Source: Streptomyces roseicoloratus (GTDB lineage: Bacteria; Actinomycetota; Actinomycetes; Streptomycetales; Streptomycetaceae). Taken from it: DNA of 64,000 nucleotides. Of this stretch, positions 1 through 7,834 are shown one piece after another. Under the pieces are notes generated by a model, which did no database searches, had not been told where the DNA came from, and was given only the letters and a program-made list of their open reading frames with translations. The position numbers were made by a program, and so were the translations under genes. How positions within the stretch are numbered: the first letter of the stretch is position 1; every line of letters begins with the position of its first letter. Where the stretch lies: positions 1 through 64,000 of the forward strand of contig NZ_SDOY01000154.1 in NCBI RefSeq assembly GCF_004117935.1, in the 5' to 3' direction.

Positions 1-1
1 A

Positions 2-514
2 GCCGCCGGCCCCGGCGCGCCCGCGCCCGTCCGGGTCCTCACCGACACCGACGTCCTGGCCGGCCAGGCGCCCTCCGGCACCCTCCCCGAGGCCCCGCCC
101 GCCGGCCCCGCCGAGGAGCCCGTGCTGCTCGCCGAGGGCGACGTCGTCGTGCCGGTGGTCGGCGGCGGCTCGGTCGCCCGGGTCGTCGACGCCGCCACGG
201 CGGGCGCCGCCCTCGGCCGCAACGTCCACCTCCTGCGCCCCGACCCGGCCGCCCTCGACCCGTGGTTCCTGGCCGGTTTCCTGCGCGCCACCGCCAACAG
301 CCGCCAGGCCAGCTCGTACGCCTCGACCGCGACCCGGCTCGACGTGCGCCGGCTCCAGCTGCCCCGGCTGCCGCTCCGCGAACAGCGGCGCTACGGAGAC
401 CGGTTCCGCGCCCTCGCCGAGTTCGAGGAGGCGCTGCGGCTCGCGGGCCGGCTCGGCGAGCAGCTGGTGCAGGGCATGTACGACGGCCTCGCGGACGGCA
501 CGGTCGCACCCTGA
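2..514 (+). CDS. N-6 DNA methylase, C-terminal part (5-prime truncated by window)
   Basis: The reading frame is open from base 2 and ends with TGA at 512-514, so only about 170 C-terminal residues are visible. They look like the target-recognition part of a type I modification enzyme: a GDVVVPVVGG strand, a GRNVHLLRPDP stretch, and a WFLAGFL...ATRLDVRRLQLPRLPLREQ segment like those of HsdS-type specificity domains, followed by a helix. In Streptomyces such domains are found at the C-terminus of N-6 adenine methylases lying beside a kinase gene. The catalytic NPPY motif would lie upstream of the window, so methylase identity is inferred from the tail and the neighbourhood. A stand-alone specificity subunit is the main alternative. 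Confidence 0.6.
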   Translation, partial: AAGPGAPAPVRVLTDTDVLAGQAPSGTLPEAPPAGPAEEPVLLAEGDVVVPVVGGGSVARVVDAATAGAALGRNVHLLRPDPAALDPWFLAGFLRATANSRQASSYASTATRLDVRRLQLPRLPLREQRRYGDRFRALAEFEEALRLAGRLGEQLVQGMYDGLADGTVAP

Positions 515-623
515 CCTGAGACGTTCCGAAAAGGTTCCGTTCCGTACAACTCCTGGGTCGGTGTCCGATCCGATGTATACGCTCATCTCCGACACTCGGC
601 TGATCGGATGACCAGGAGCAGGA

Positions 624-1235
624 ATGTACGGCCAGGGGTACCCGCCTCACGCCGCCCCGCCGCAGCAGCGGGGCGTTCCGGCGTCGGTCATCGTGCTGCG
701 GGTCCTGTTCGCCGTGCTGCCGCTGCTCAGCCTCGGCATGCTCACCTGGGTGACGGCCCTGCGCATCGGCCTGCTGACCCGCCGCGTGGTCGACTGGATC
801 CTGCTGGGCGTGTCGGTGGCGGTGATCGTCGCCACCTTCGTCCTGCTGCCGGACGAGAACGACACGTCCAAGTCCCTCCAGGGGGACCTGGTCATCGGGA
901 TGATGCTGCTCAGCGCGATCGCGTTCACGGCGTACTACCTGGTCGTGGACATCCGCCACGACCACGCGCGCCCCGGCGCGCGCACGCGGGGACCGGTTCC
1001 GCCGCCGTACAACCCGTACGCGGCGACCGTCCCGCAGCAGGGTCCCCACCAGCCCTACGGCTACCCGCAGCCGCAGCCGCAGCCCCGGCCCGCGGCCCAG
1101 CAGCAGCCCCAGGCTCAACAGCAGCCCCAGCCCCAGCAGCCCCAGCCCCTCCCTCCCTCGAACCCCCGCATCGATCAGGTGCGTGCCGAACTCGACGAGT
1201 TGAGTGACCTGCTGCGCAGAGACGAGCAGAAGTGA
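624..1235 (+). CDS. Three-TM membrane protein with Pro/Gln-rich tail
   Basis: A 203-residue protein of unknown function. A short Gly/Pro/Gln leader is followed by three hydrophobic segments at about residues 18-42, 53-71 and 87-104, then a cytoplasmic-type tail of Pro, Gln and Tyr (QPQPQPRP, QQPQPQQ repeats), and a final amphipathic helix, DQVRAELDELSDLLRR. An AGGAGCAGG ribosome site precedes the ATG. The stop overlaps the GTG of the downstream kinase gene (GTGA at 1232-1235), so the two are translationally coupled. This suggests that the membrane protein is a partner or substrate of the kinase, but nothing in the sequence proves it. Confidence 0.85.
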   Translation: MYGQGYPPHAAPPQQRGVPASVIVLRVLFAVLPLLSLGMLTWVTALRIGLLTRRVVDWILLGVSVAVIVATFVLLPDENDTSKSLQGDLVIGMMLLSAIAFTAYYLVVDIRHDHARPGARTRGPVPPPYNPYAATVPQQGPHQPYGYPQPQPQPRPAAQQQPQAQQQPQPQQPQPLPPSNPRIDQVRAELDELSDLLRRDEQK

Positions 1236-2764
1236 ACGGCCGGGTCGTCGGCGGGCGTTACGAGCTGGCCACCCTCATCGGACAGGGCGGCATGGGCCAG
1301 GTCTGGACGGCGTACGACGGCCGTCTCGACCGCCGGGTGGCCGTGAAGCTGCTGAACCCCATCTCCATCAGCGGCCCCGCGACGGCCGCCGACGAGCTGC
1401 GGCGCCGCTTCGTGCGCGAGTGCCGGGTCACCGCGCAGGTCGACCACCCCGGCCTGGTCACCGTCCACGACGCGGGCAGCGACGGCGACGACCTCTATCT
1501 CGTCATGCAGTACGTGGAGGGCGCGGACCTCGCCGACCACCTCGCCGAGCACGAGCCCTACCCGTGGCCGTGGGCGGTCTCCGTCGCCGCCCAGCTGTGC
1601 GCGGTCCTGGAGGCCGTGCACGCGGTGCCGATCGTGCACCGCGACCTCAAGCCGCGGAACGTGATGGTCCGCCCGGACGGCACGGTCACCGTGCTCGACC
1701 TGGGCGTGGCGTCCGTCCTCGACTCCGACACCACCCGCCTCACCCACACCGGCTCGCCCATCGGCAGCCCCGCGTACATGGCGCCCGAGCAGGCCATGGG
1801 CGGCGCGGTCGGCCCGTACACCGACCTGTACGCGCTCGGCGTGCTCCTGCACGAACTGCTCAGCGGCAACGTGCCCTTCGCCGGCTCCACCGCGCTCGGC
1901 GTGCTGCACCGCCACCTCCACGAGGCGCCCGCGCCGGTCCGCCGGCTGCGGCCCGAGGTGCCCGAGGCCCTCGAAGCGCTCGTGCTGCGCCTTCTCGCGA
2001 AGGACCCGCAGGCGCGGCCGTCCGGTGCGCAGGAGGTGTACGAGGAGCTGCTGCCGCTGCTGCCCGCGCGCGGTGGGGCCGGGGTGCAGGGTCCGCTCGA
2101 CCCGACCCGTCCGTTCCGCCGCCCGCACGCGCCCTGGCCCGACCGCGCCGCGCGGGTTCCGGCGACCGCCCAGGTCCCGCCCCCGCCGCCGGTCCCGCCG
2201 GCGCCCGCGCCCCGGCCGGACGTGGCCGCGGCCGTGGACGAGGTGAAGCGGCTGCTCGGCGAGGGTTCCATCACCCAGGCCGTGGACATCCTCGGCGGCA
2301 TCCTCCCGGCCGCCGCCGCGGAGCACGGCGAGGGCTCGCCGGTCGTCCGGATCCTGCGCAAGCAGTACGCGTCGACGCTGATGGACGACGGCCAGTACCG
2401 CCGGGCCCTGCCCGAGCTGCGCAGGCTCGCCCAGGACCGTGCGGCGGAGGCCGGTCCGGCCGACCCGCAGACCCTCCAGTACCGCTACGACGCGGCGCTG
2501 TGCCTGGAGCAGCTGGGCGATCCGGCCGCCGCGCTCACGGAGTTCCGCGCGCTCCTGCCGTACTACGAGCGGGACGCCCGGGCCTTCGACATCCGGCACC
2601 GGATCGGCCTCCTGCTGCTGGCGACGGGAGACCACACGGGCGCCGCGGCCCAGTTGACCGCGCTGCTGTACGACGTGGAGCGCACGCACGGGCCGTATCA
2701 CCCGCTTGCGGGCGATTTGCGACGGGCGTTGGCGCGGCAGCAGCAGATGGGTCGCGGCTTCTGA
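1232..2764 (+). CDS. Hanks-type Ser/Thr protein kinase with TPR-like tail
   Basis: A 510-residue kinase. The glycine loop IGQGGMGQVW is at residues 16-25, the ATP lysine in VAVKLL is Lys39, the catalytic loop is HRDLKPRN, and the magnesium motif is DLG rather than DFG, common in actinobacterial kinases. SPAYMAPEQ is the activation-segment end. After a Pro-rich linker (about 295-330) comes a helical C-terminus with TPR-like repeats (YRRALPELRRLAQ, DPAAALTEFRALL, HTGAAAQLTALL). No transmembrane segment or PASTA domain is visible, so it is probably cytosolic or tethered through the coupled membrane protein upstream. The substrate is unknown. The GTG start overlaps the previous stop. Confidence 0.93.
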   Translation: MNGRVVGGRYELATLIGQGGMGQVWTAYDGRLDRRVAVKLLNPISISGPATAADELRRRFVRECRVTAQVDHPGLVTVHDAGSDGDDLYLVMQYVEGADLADHLAEHEPYPWPWAVSVAAQLCAVLEAVHAVPIVHRDLKPRNVMVRPDGTVTVLDLGVASVLDSDTTRLTHTGSPIGSPAYMAPEQAMGGAVGPYTDLYALGVLLHELLSGNVPFAGSTALGVLHRHLHEAPAPVRRLRPEVPEALEALVLRLLAKDPQARPSGAQEVYEELLPLLPARGGAGVQGPLDPTRPFRRPHAPWPDRAARVPATAQVPPPPPVPPAPAPRPDVAAAVDEVKRLLGEGSITQAVDILGGILPAAAAEHGEGSPVVRILRKQYASTLMDDGQYRRALPELRRLAQDRAAEAGPADPQTLQYRYDAALCLEQLGDPAAALTEFRALLPYYERDARAFDIRHRIGLLLLATGDHTGAAAQLTALLYDVERTHGPYHPLAGDLRRALARQQQMGRGF

Positions 2765-2885
2765 CGGTCCGGCAGGATCACGACTCCGTACCGGATTCGG
2801 CCAGCGTGGACGTTCGTCCGATTTGGTGATTTTGCACTGTGTAATGTGCGCGTTCGATCATGTCCACGCCGTTCAAGGATCACTC

Positions 2886-3284
2886 ATGACCACGCCTCCG
2901 CCGTCCGACCCGTTCGCCGCCGCGCCCGGGCAGCCCGAGCCCGTCCAGCAGAAGAAGGGCGGCGGCCTGCTGAAGAAGGTCGGCGGTTTCGTCGTCCTGG
3001 TGATCGTCGCCGTCGCCTGGAAGTTCGGCGTCCCGTACCTGACCGGCGACGCGCCGGTGCACGCCAAGGTCGGCGAGTGCGTGATCGTGACCGGCCCGGA
3101 CAACGCTCCGGAGGTCGAGACCCAGGACTGCTCCTCGGGCAAGGCCGACCTGTACAAGGTCGCCGAGGTCCACGAGGACACCTTCGACCCGAACAAGTGC
3201 GACCGCACCAAGTACTCGGGCCTCGCGCAGCAGCTCGGCTCGGACAAGTTCGTCCTCTGCCTCGAAGAGGTCGCGGCCAAGTAA
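2886..3284 (+). CDS. LppU/SCO3897-like membrane-anchored protein
   Basis: A 132-residue protein. A Pro-rich N-terminus and a KK-rich stop are followed by one transmembrane segment at about residues 33-51, then an exported domain with VGECVIV, TQDCSSGKADLYKV, NKCDR and FVLCLEE. The four cysteines and the V-G-[ED]-C-V / DC...A.YKV pattern are typical of the LppU/SCO3897 family, whose role is unknown. The ATG at 2886 is chosen because the longer frame would add a non-conserved stretch across the kinase 3-prime end. It follows the kinase on the same strand after a 121-bp gap and ends just before a strong hairpin. Confidence 0.8.
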   Translation: MTTPPPSDPFAAAPGQPEPVQQKKGGGLLKKVGGFVVLVIVAVAWKFGVPYLTGDAPVHAKVGECVIVTGPDNAPEVETQDCSSGKADLYKVAEVHEDTFDPNKCDRTKYSGLAQQLGSDKFVLCLEEVAAK

Positions 3285-3304
3285 GCAGCCGTACGCACGC
3301 AGGA

Positions 3305-3343
3305 GGGGCCGGCCCGTCGGGACACCGACGGACCGGCCCCTTC
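3305..3343 (+). terminator. Terminator after the LppU-like gene
   Basis: A 16-bp stem (3305-3320 with 3325-3340, one mismatch) with a 4-nt loop, followed by TT. It closes the kinase/LppU transcript. Confidence 0.75.
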
Positions 3344-3454
3344 CGCGTCGCGGGCCGCTTTCACCGGGTCGTGGCCGGGCGGCCTTCCGTGTGTCGGCCG
3401 GTCGGAACCAAGGAACCTGGAGGAACAACCAACCTCCGCGCCTCCAGCCTCCCC

Positions 3455-3680
3455 GTGGCGACGCGGCGGCGCCGGTTGACGTTCCTCGCGCCGTCTGACC
3501 CGGTTGCTCCCGCCGCCCGTCCCGGCCCGGCCTCCGGCTCCGGACCCGTTCCAGAACTGCGATATCTGCGACCAGGCGTTCCGCTCCCCGGCTCCGGGCA
3601 TCTGCCGTGGTTGCCGCGAGCGGGGAGGAGGGGAGGGTGGCGTGATCGGTCGGGCGGTGGCCCGCCCGGGGCCTATTTGA
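3455..3680 (+). pseudogene. Probable frameshifted small zinc-ribbon gene
   Basis: A GGAGGAAC ribosome site at about 3419 precedes a GTG at 3455 whose frame reads VATRRRRLTFLAPSDPVAP. A second frame, open from 3480 to TGA at 3678-3680, encodes DPFQNCDICDQAFRSP then APGICRGCRER, two CxxC pairs of a zinc ribbon. That second frame has no ATG or GTG of its own before the ribbon. Joining the two frames by one shift at about 3500-3548 gives a plausible protein of about 70 residues: basic N-terminus, Pro/Ala linker, C4 zinc ribbon. Either the gene is broken, or a base was miscalled, or translation starts at TTG 3504. It converges on the zinc-ribbon gene of the opposite strand and overlaps its end by 8 bp. 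Confidence 0.45.
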
Positions 3681-3930
3681 CGTTGTGCGCGTGGAACCCG
3701 TGGGCGCAGTTGGCGCACGTGCTGCCCGCGGCCCCCTGCTTCCATCCCTCACATATGGTGCAGACCAGGCAGTTGGGGGCGTCCGGGCCGGTCACCAGCC
3801 CCACCCTCTCCAGGCGTGACCGGGCCCTGTCCCGCACCTCGTCGAGCTGCTGTCGGAACTGCTCCAGGTCGTCCGCGTTCTCCTTCAGCGCCTGCTTCTG
3901 AGCGTCGGTCAGGTCGGTGTCGGTACTCAC
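3673..3930 (-). CDS. Small zinc-ribbon protein
   Basis: An 85-residue protein. The N-terminal half is a charged helix or coiled coil (ALKENADDLEQFRQQLDEVRDRARSRLERVG). The C-terminal half has C-x2-C-x2-C (NCLVCTICEGW) and C-x2-C (STCANCAHGFHAH) pairs with flanking histidines, as in a small zinc-binding knuckle. The function is unknown; similar short proteins occur in streptomycetes. There is no obvious operon partner. Confidence 0.8.
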   Translation of the reverse strand: MSTDTDLTDAQKQALKENADDLEQFRQQLDEVRDRARSRLERVGLVTGPDAPNCLVCTICEGWKQGAAGSTCANCAHGFHAHNVK

Positions 3931-4157
3931 GGTCCTGCCTCCCGCCGCGAGAGGTCTTCTCTGTCCTCTCCATTGTCGGCCGAGCGGGGCGGGCGGTCAT
4001 TCCGGGACGGGACCGGCGCACGGTCAACCATTTCCCCGGCAAACGAGGAAGCGTCAACGAACTCCGGGGGCCCGTCGCCTCCGAGGGGACCGCTCCCGCC
4101 GTCCCCTCGTCCACGAGGGGCGGGGGCACCGGGAGCGGTCCGGCTCGGTGGTCGTCG

Positions 4158-6062
4158 TCAGTGCAGCTGGAAGGACCACTCCTGCTTCCAGCCGCCCTCG
4201 CAGGTCCAGACGCCGAGCTGCTTGTGGTCGGAGTCGTGGGTGAGGCAGTCGTCGTCGGAGATCTGGATGCGGTACTTGCCGTTGCCGACGCTCTTGAACT
4301 GCCACTTCTGGTTGGAGGTGTTGCCCCATGCCTGCTGTTCGGCCACGTAGGTCTCGGGGTTCTCGGTGAGGTTGTAGCCGAGGTCGTTGACGATGCGGTA
4401 GCGGTCCCCGCCGAGGGGCTTGATCGTCCAGGTGGAGCCCTTGTAGCCGAGGATTCCGCCGAGGATGGGGGCGCCCCAGCTCGCGGTCTCGTTGGGGGCG
4501 GTGGCGCCCAGGCCGTTGGCGAGCTTGAGGAAGAGCGGGCGGTCGGTCGGGATGCCCGAACCGCCGCCGCCACCGGTCGAGGGGTTGGTCGGGGTGGTCG
4601 GTCCGGCCGGGTCGCCCGGGACGATCACGCCGCCGGTGGCGGACTCCAGGACCCACTCGAACTTCCAGCCGCTCTTGCAGGTCCAGACGCCGAGCTGCTT
4701 GAAGTCGGAGTTGTGGGTGAGGCAGTCGTCGTCGGAGATCCGGATCTGGACGCGGCCGTTGCCGACGGAGTGGAGTTCCCACTTCTGCTTCGAGGAGTTG
4801 CTCCACGGCCGGAGTTCGGCCATGTAGCCGCTGCTCTCGGTGAGTTCGAGACCGTAGGAGCTGGTGATGCGGTAGCGCCCGCCGCCCACGGAGGTGAGCT
4901 TCCACTTGGACTCGTTGCCGCCGCGGATGCCGGGGACGACGGCCGCGCCGGCGGAGCCGCTGACGGGGACGGCGCCGAGGCCGTTGTCGAGCTTGAGGAT
5001 GACGTCGGCGCCGTTGCCCGGCGCGGTGGTGGGCGGGGTGCCGCCCCAGGCCCAGTTCTGGTTGGGGGCGTCGCGCCGGTCCTCGGAGCCGCAGGCCCAG
5101 GCGACGACGGCGCCGCCGTTGGCGGTGCGGCCGTCGAAGTTGTCGATGCAGACGTCGCGGGAGCGGTCGTTGAGGTCGGTCATGTGGCGCAGTCCGCCGC
5201 TGGGGGACATGTGCCAGCGCTGGCCAGGGATGTCGAGGCAGTCCCAGACCTGGAGCTTGGTGCCGTTGGCGGCCTTGTTGCCGGCCAGGTCGAGGCACTT
5301 GCCGTTGGCGGCGCGGAGCTTGTAGCCGTTGTAGGTCCAGCGCTGGGCGTCGCCGCCGTTGCACTCCCACATCTGCACGGGCGTGCCGTTGGCGGAGTTG
5401 TTGCCGCTGACGTCGAGGCAGGCGTGGTAGCCGGGGGCGGCGGAGTCGGGGGTGAGGCTGCCGGTGCGGGGGCTCATGCCGGGACGGGCGGGGAAGTGCA
5501 GGGTGCGCACGTTGTTCTTGACGGTGTCGGAGTCGTTGCCGATGAACGCCCAGTTCATGTACCCACCGTCGCCGTGGTTACGGAAGGTGGACTCACCCTG
5601 GAAGACCCAGATGCGGAACTTGTCGTAGCCGCTGGGATCCCGCTGCTCCTTGTCCAAGAAGTGATTGAGCTTGAAGGTGGTGTCGAGCAACACCCCCTTC
5701 ATGTCGGCTTCGTACTTGTTCTTGAACCACTCGATGTCGTACAGGTCGGTGCCGCTGGTCTTGAACACCAGGACGTTGAAGCCGGGGAACTTCTCGGCGA
5801 GCTTGGTGGCGGTGTGCTGGGTGAACTGCGCGTTGTCGAGCTTGTTGTTGTTGGCGGCTTTGCGGGCGAGCTTGATCATTTCGAAGCCGGCGTTGATCAG
5901 GGCCGTCACGCAGTTGCCGCCGCCGACGGCGGCCGGGGTGCCGCAGGTCTTGTCGACGGCGGCCTGCGCCGGGGCGGCGAGCCCGACGTTGAGGCCGGTG
6001 GCCAGGACGGCTGCGGCCAGGCCGCAGGCGAGGGCGCGTCTCAGGCGGAACAGGGGTGACAC
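4158..6062 (-). CDS. Large secreted protein with ricin-type lectin domain and duplicated C-terminal beta-trefoil-like modules
   Basis: About 634 residues from the GTG at 6062, preferred over an ATG 18 bp upstream because GGAGAGAG lies at the right distance. A signal peptide ends near APAQA-AVD. An N-terminal domain of about 150 residues (cysteines in TCGTP and GNCV) is unlike any family I recognise. A ricin-B module follows (CLDVSGNNSANGTPVQMWEC, KCLDLAGNKAANG, with QxW-type repeats), then two copies of a roughly 115-residue module, each ending SDDDCLTH.SD.KQLGVWTC, separated by a Thr/Pro/Gly linker. The protein probably binds carbohydrate outside the cell. The gene is monocistronic, with no visible enzyme motif. 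Confidence 0.85.
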   Translation of the reverse strand: MSPLFRLRRALACGLAAAVLATGLNVGLAAPAQAAVDKTCGTPAAVGGGNCVTALINAGFEMIKLARKAANNNKLDNAQFTQHTATKLAEKFPGFNVLVFKTSGTDLYDIEWFKNKYEADMKGVLLDTTFKLNHFLDKEQRDPSGYDKFRIWVFQGESTFRNHGDGGYMNWAFIGNDSDTVKNNVRTLHFPARPGMSPRTGSLTPDSAAPGYHACLDVSGNNSANGTPVQMWECNGGDAQRWTYNGYKLRAANGKCLDLAGNKAANGTKLQVWDCLDIPGQRWHMSPSGGLRHMTDLNDRSRDVCIDNFDGRTANGGAVVAWACGSEDRRDAPNQNWAWGGTPPTTAPGNGADVILKLDNGLGAVPVSGSAGAAVVPGIRGGNESKWKLTSVGGGRYRITSSYGLELTESSGYMAELRPWSNSSKQKWELHSVGNGRVQIRISDDDCLTHNSDFKQLGVWTCKSGWKFEWVLESATGGVIVPGDPAGPTTPTNPSTGGGGGSGIPTDRPLFLKLANGLGATAPNETASWGAPILGGILGYKGSTWTIKPLGGDRYRIVNDLGYNLTENPETYVAEQQAWGNTSNQKWQFKSVGNGKYRIQISDDDCLTHDSDHKQLGVWTCEGGWKQEWSFQLH

Positions 6063-6304
6063 GGTGATGCTCTCTCCCATGCGGAGCGGGAACGGTGGGC
6101 GTCGCGACGGGCAAGGATGCGTGCACGGCCGGCTGACACATCACCTTCGCGACCCTCGCTAATGCTTCGCCTTCGTTCCGCTAACGCGGCGGCCTGGTGG
6201 GCCGGCGGCGCCGGGCGTGGCCGCGGTACGACGGGAGCGGGGAGGCGGACGCGAACGTGCTCCTCCGCCGTCATCCGGCGGAGGAGTACGAGGGGGGAGC
6301 ACGG

Positions 6305-6345
6305 GAGGGGCAGGAGGGAGGGGGCAGGAGGGAGGGGGCGGGGCG
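6305..6345. repeat. Polypurine G-rich tandem repeat
   Basis: Two copies of a 15-nt unit of the form GGGGCAGGAGGGAGG plus a partial third, all purine except single C residues, lie just beyond the stop of the AhpD-like gene. The several GGG runs could form a G-quadruplex on the plus strand. The rest of the 6063-6349 spacer holds nothing else I can name. Confidence 0.6.
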
Positions 6346-6349
6346 CCGG

Positions 6350-6820
6350 TCAGGCGAACTGGCCGACCTTGTAGTCGCCGCCCGGCATCTGGAGCATGAC
6401 GTTCATGCGGTTGAACGCGTTGATGATGGCGACGAGGCCGACGAGGGCGAGCAGCTGGTCCTCGTCGTAGTACTTCGCCGCGTTCTGCCAGACGTCGTCC
6501 GGGATGCCGGTGCCGTCGGCGAGGCGGGTGCCGGCCTCGGTCAGTTCGAGGGCGGCGCGCTCGGCCTCGGTGAACACGTTGGCCTCGCGCCACGCGCCGA
6601 CCATGAGCAGGCGCTGCGTGGTCTCGCCGGCCGCCTCGGCCTCCTTGGTGTGCATGTCGAGGCAGAAGGCGCAGCCGTTGATCTGGCTGGCGCGGATCTT
6701 CACCAGCTCCTGGGTGGACATCGGAAGGCCGGTGTCGTTCAGGGCCTTTCCGGCGGCCGCGAGGTGCTTGACGAGCTTGGTGGTGACCGCGCTGGCGAAG
6801 GGGTTGAGGCGGGGTTCCAT
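6350..6820 (-). CDS. AhpD-like carboxymuconolactone decarboxylase-family peroxidase
   Basis: A 156-residue protein with the AhpD signature INGCAFCLDMHTKEA: Cys50, Cys53 and His57 form the CxxC...H redox centre. Family members reduce peroxides or act as thiol-disulfide partners, and many are stand-alone. ATG 6820 is chosen because AAGGAG lies 6 nt upstream; an in-frame ATG 27 bp further upstream lacks such a site. A perfect Crp-type palindrome lies about 80 bp upstream (6900-6915). The gene is monocistronic. Confidence 0.88.
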   Translation of the reverse strand: MEPRLNPFASAVTTKLVKHLAAAGKALNDTGLPMSTQELVKIRASQINGCAFCLDMHTKEAEAAGETTQRLLMVGAWREANVFTEAERAALELTEAGTRLADGTGIPDDVWQNAAKYYDEDQLLALVGLVAIINAFNRMNVMLQMPGGDYKVGQFA

Positions 6821-6899
6821 GAGGGGCTCCTTCGGTGCCGTTGTCATCGTCGCTACACCCCTATGACGAGACGGCCGGAGCGACTGTGACACGACGGGG

Positions 6900-6915
6900 T
6901 GTGACCTCGGTCACA
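6900..6915. promoter_or_regulatory. Crp-type operator
   Basis: TGTGACCTCGGTCACA matches TGTGA-N6-TCACA perfectly, and also the actinomycete Crp form GTG-N6-GNCAC. It lies in the 353-bp spacer between the divergent AhpD-like gene (start 6820) and the SurA-like gene (start 7174), 79 bp from the first, so control of the AhpD-like gene is the better guess. A second palindrome, GTGGCC-CA-GGCCAC, is at 7092-7105. The rest of the spacer shows nothing clear. Confidence 0.6.
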
Positions 6916-7173
6916 TACCGGTCGGGCGTGCCCTGACACGCGGAAGGAACCTCCGCCACGCGCTCACCCGCTGCCCGAGGAGGCCCGGTCCGGGGTGGTT
7001 CCCGCGTCGTCGGCAGGGACCGGCCGTGGGCCGACACCAGTCGAACCGGTGCGTCGTTGACCGAATCAACCGAGACAGTCGTCGCCAAGTAGTGGCCCAG
7101 GCCACGGCGACTGCCTAACATCGATCACCGCACGGTCGTCCCACTGACGCACGACCCACGCCGGGAGGCTCTT

Positions 7174-7815
7174 TTGCACCGCCGCACTGCGCTCTCCGTC
7201 TCCGCCGCCGCCCTGCTCGCCGCGGCCCCGCTGCTCACCGCCTGCGGCAGTGACGCCCACCCGGGCGCGGCGGCCGTCGTCGGCGGGCAGCGGATCGAGG
7301 TCTCCAGCCTGCAGGCCCAGGTCGAGGACGTGCGGTCGGCACAGCAGGCCTCGCCGAACGCGGCCCAGCTGATCCGGGAGACCGGCGACCTCAGCCGCCA
7401 GAAGCTGCACGACATGATCTTCGACCGGGTGGCCGAGAAGGTCGCCGAGGACCACGGGGTCACCGTGGACCGCGCCGAGGTCCAGCAGGCCAGAGGCGAG
7501 TTCGTCCGCCAGAGCGGCGGCGAGCAGCAGCTGCGGGCGGCGCTGCTCCAGCAGCGGGGCGTGGCGCCCGACCAGGTCGACGACGTCGCCCGCCGGGCCG
7601 TACTGATGAACAAGATCGCCGCGAAGCTGGGCGCCACCGACACCCCCGAGGGCCAGAAGAAGCTCACGGACGCCTTCAGCCGGGCGTCCAAGGCGCTGGA
7701 CATCGACGTGAACCCGCGCTTCGGCAGCTGGGACGACGAGAAGATCCAGCTGGCCACGTACACGGCGCCGTGGGTGCGGCAGATCAGCCGGACCGCCCCG
7801 GAGGCGGGCGCCTGA
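7174..7815 (+). CDS. SurA N-terminal-like lipoprotein
   Basis: A 213-residue lipoprotein translated from TTG with GGGAGG 6 nt upstream. The signal peptide ends in the lipobox LTAC (Cys24). The mature part (VVGGQRIEVSSLQAQVEDV, long helices, DFVRQSGG-type region) resembles the N-terminal chaperone domain of SurA/PrsA, but no parvulin domain follows. It probably acts as an extracytoplasmic folding factor anchored to the membrane. It lies 19 bp upstream of mazG on the same strand, as is usual in Streptomyces, and the two are likely co-transcribed. Confidence 0.85.
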   Translation: MHRRTALSVSAAALLAAAPLLTACGSDAHPGAAAVVGGQRIEVSSLQAQVEDVRSAQQASPNAAQLIRETGDLSRQKLHDMIFDRVAEKVAEDHGVTVDRAEVQQARGEFVRQSGGEQQLRAALLQQRGVAPDQVDDVARRAVLMNKIAAKLGATDTPEGQKKLTDAFSRASKALDIDVNPRFGSWDDEKIQLATYTAPWVRQISRTAPEAGA

Positions 7816-7834
7816 GCCGGGGTAGGTTCGAGGG

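Noticed and set aside
1175..2701. 508-residue minus-strand frame across the kinase gene
   Set aside because: Shadow frame; HRDLKPRN, GxGxxG and TPR-like features are all on the plus strand.
3816..6059. 747-residue plus-strand open frame across the lectin gene
   Set aside because: Low-complexity Ala/Gly/Val/Asp shadow of the lectin gene; codon periodicity and signal peptide support the minus strand.
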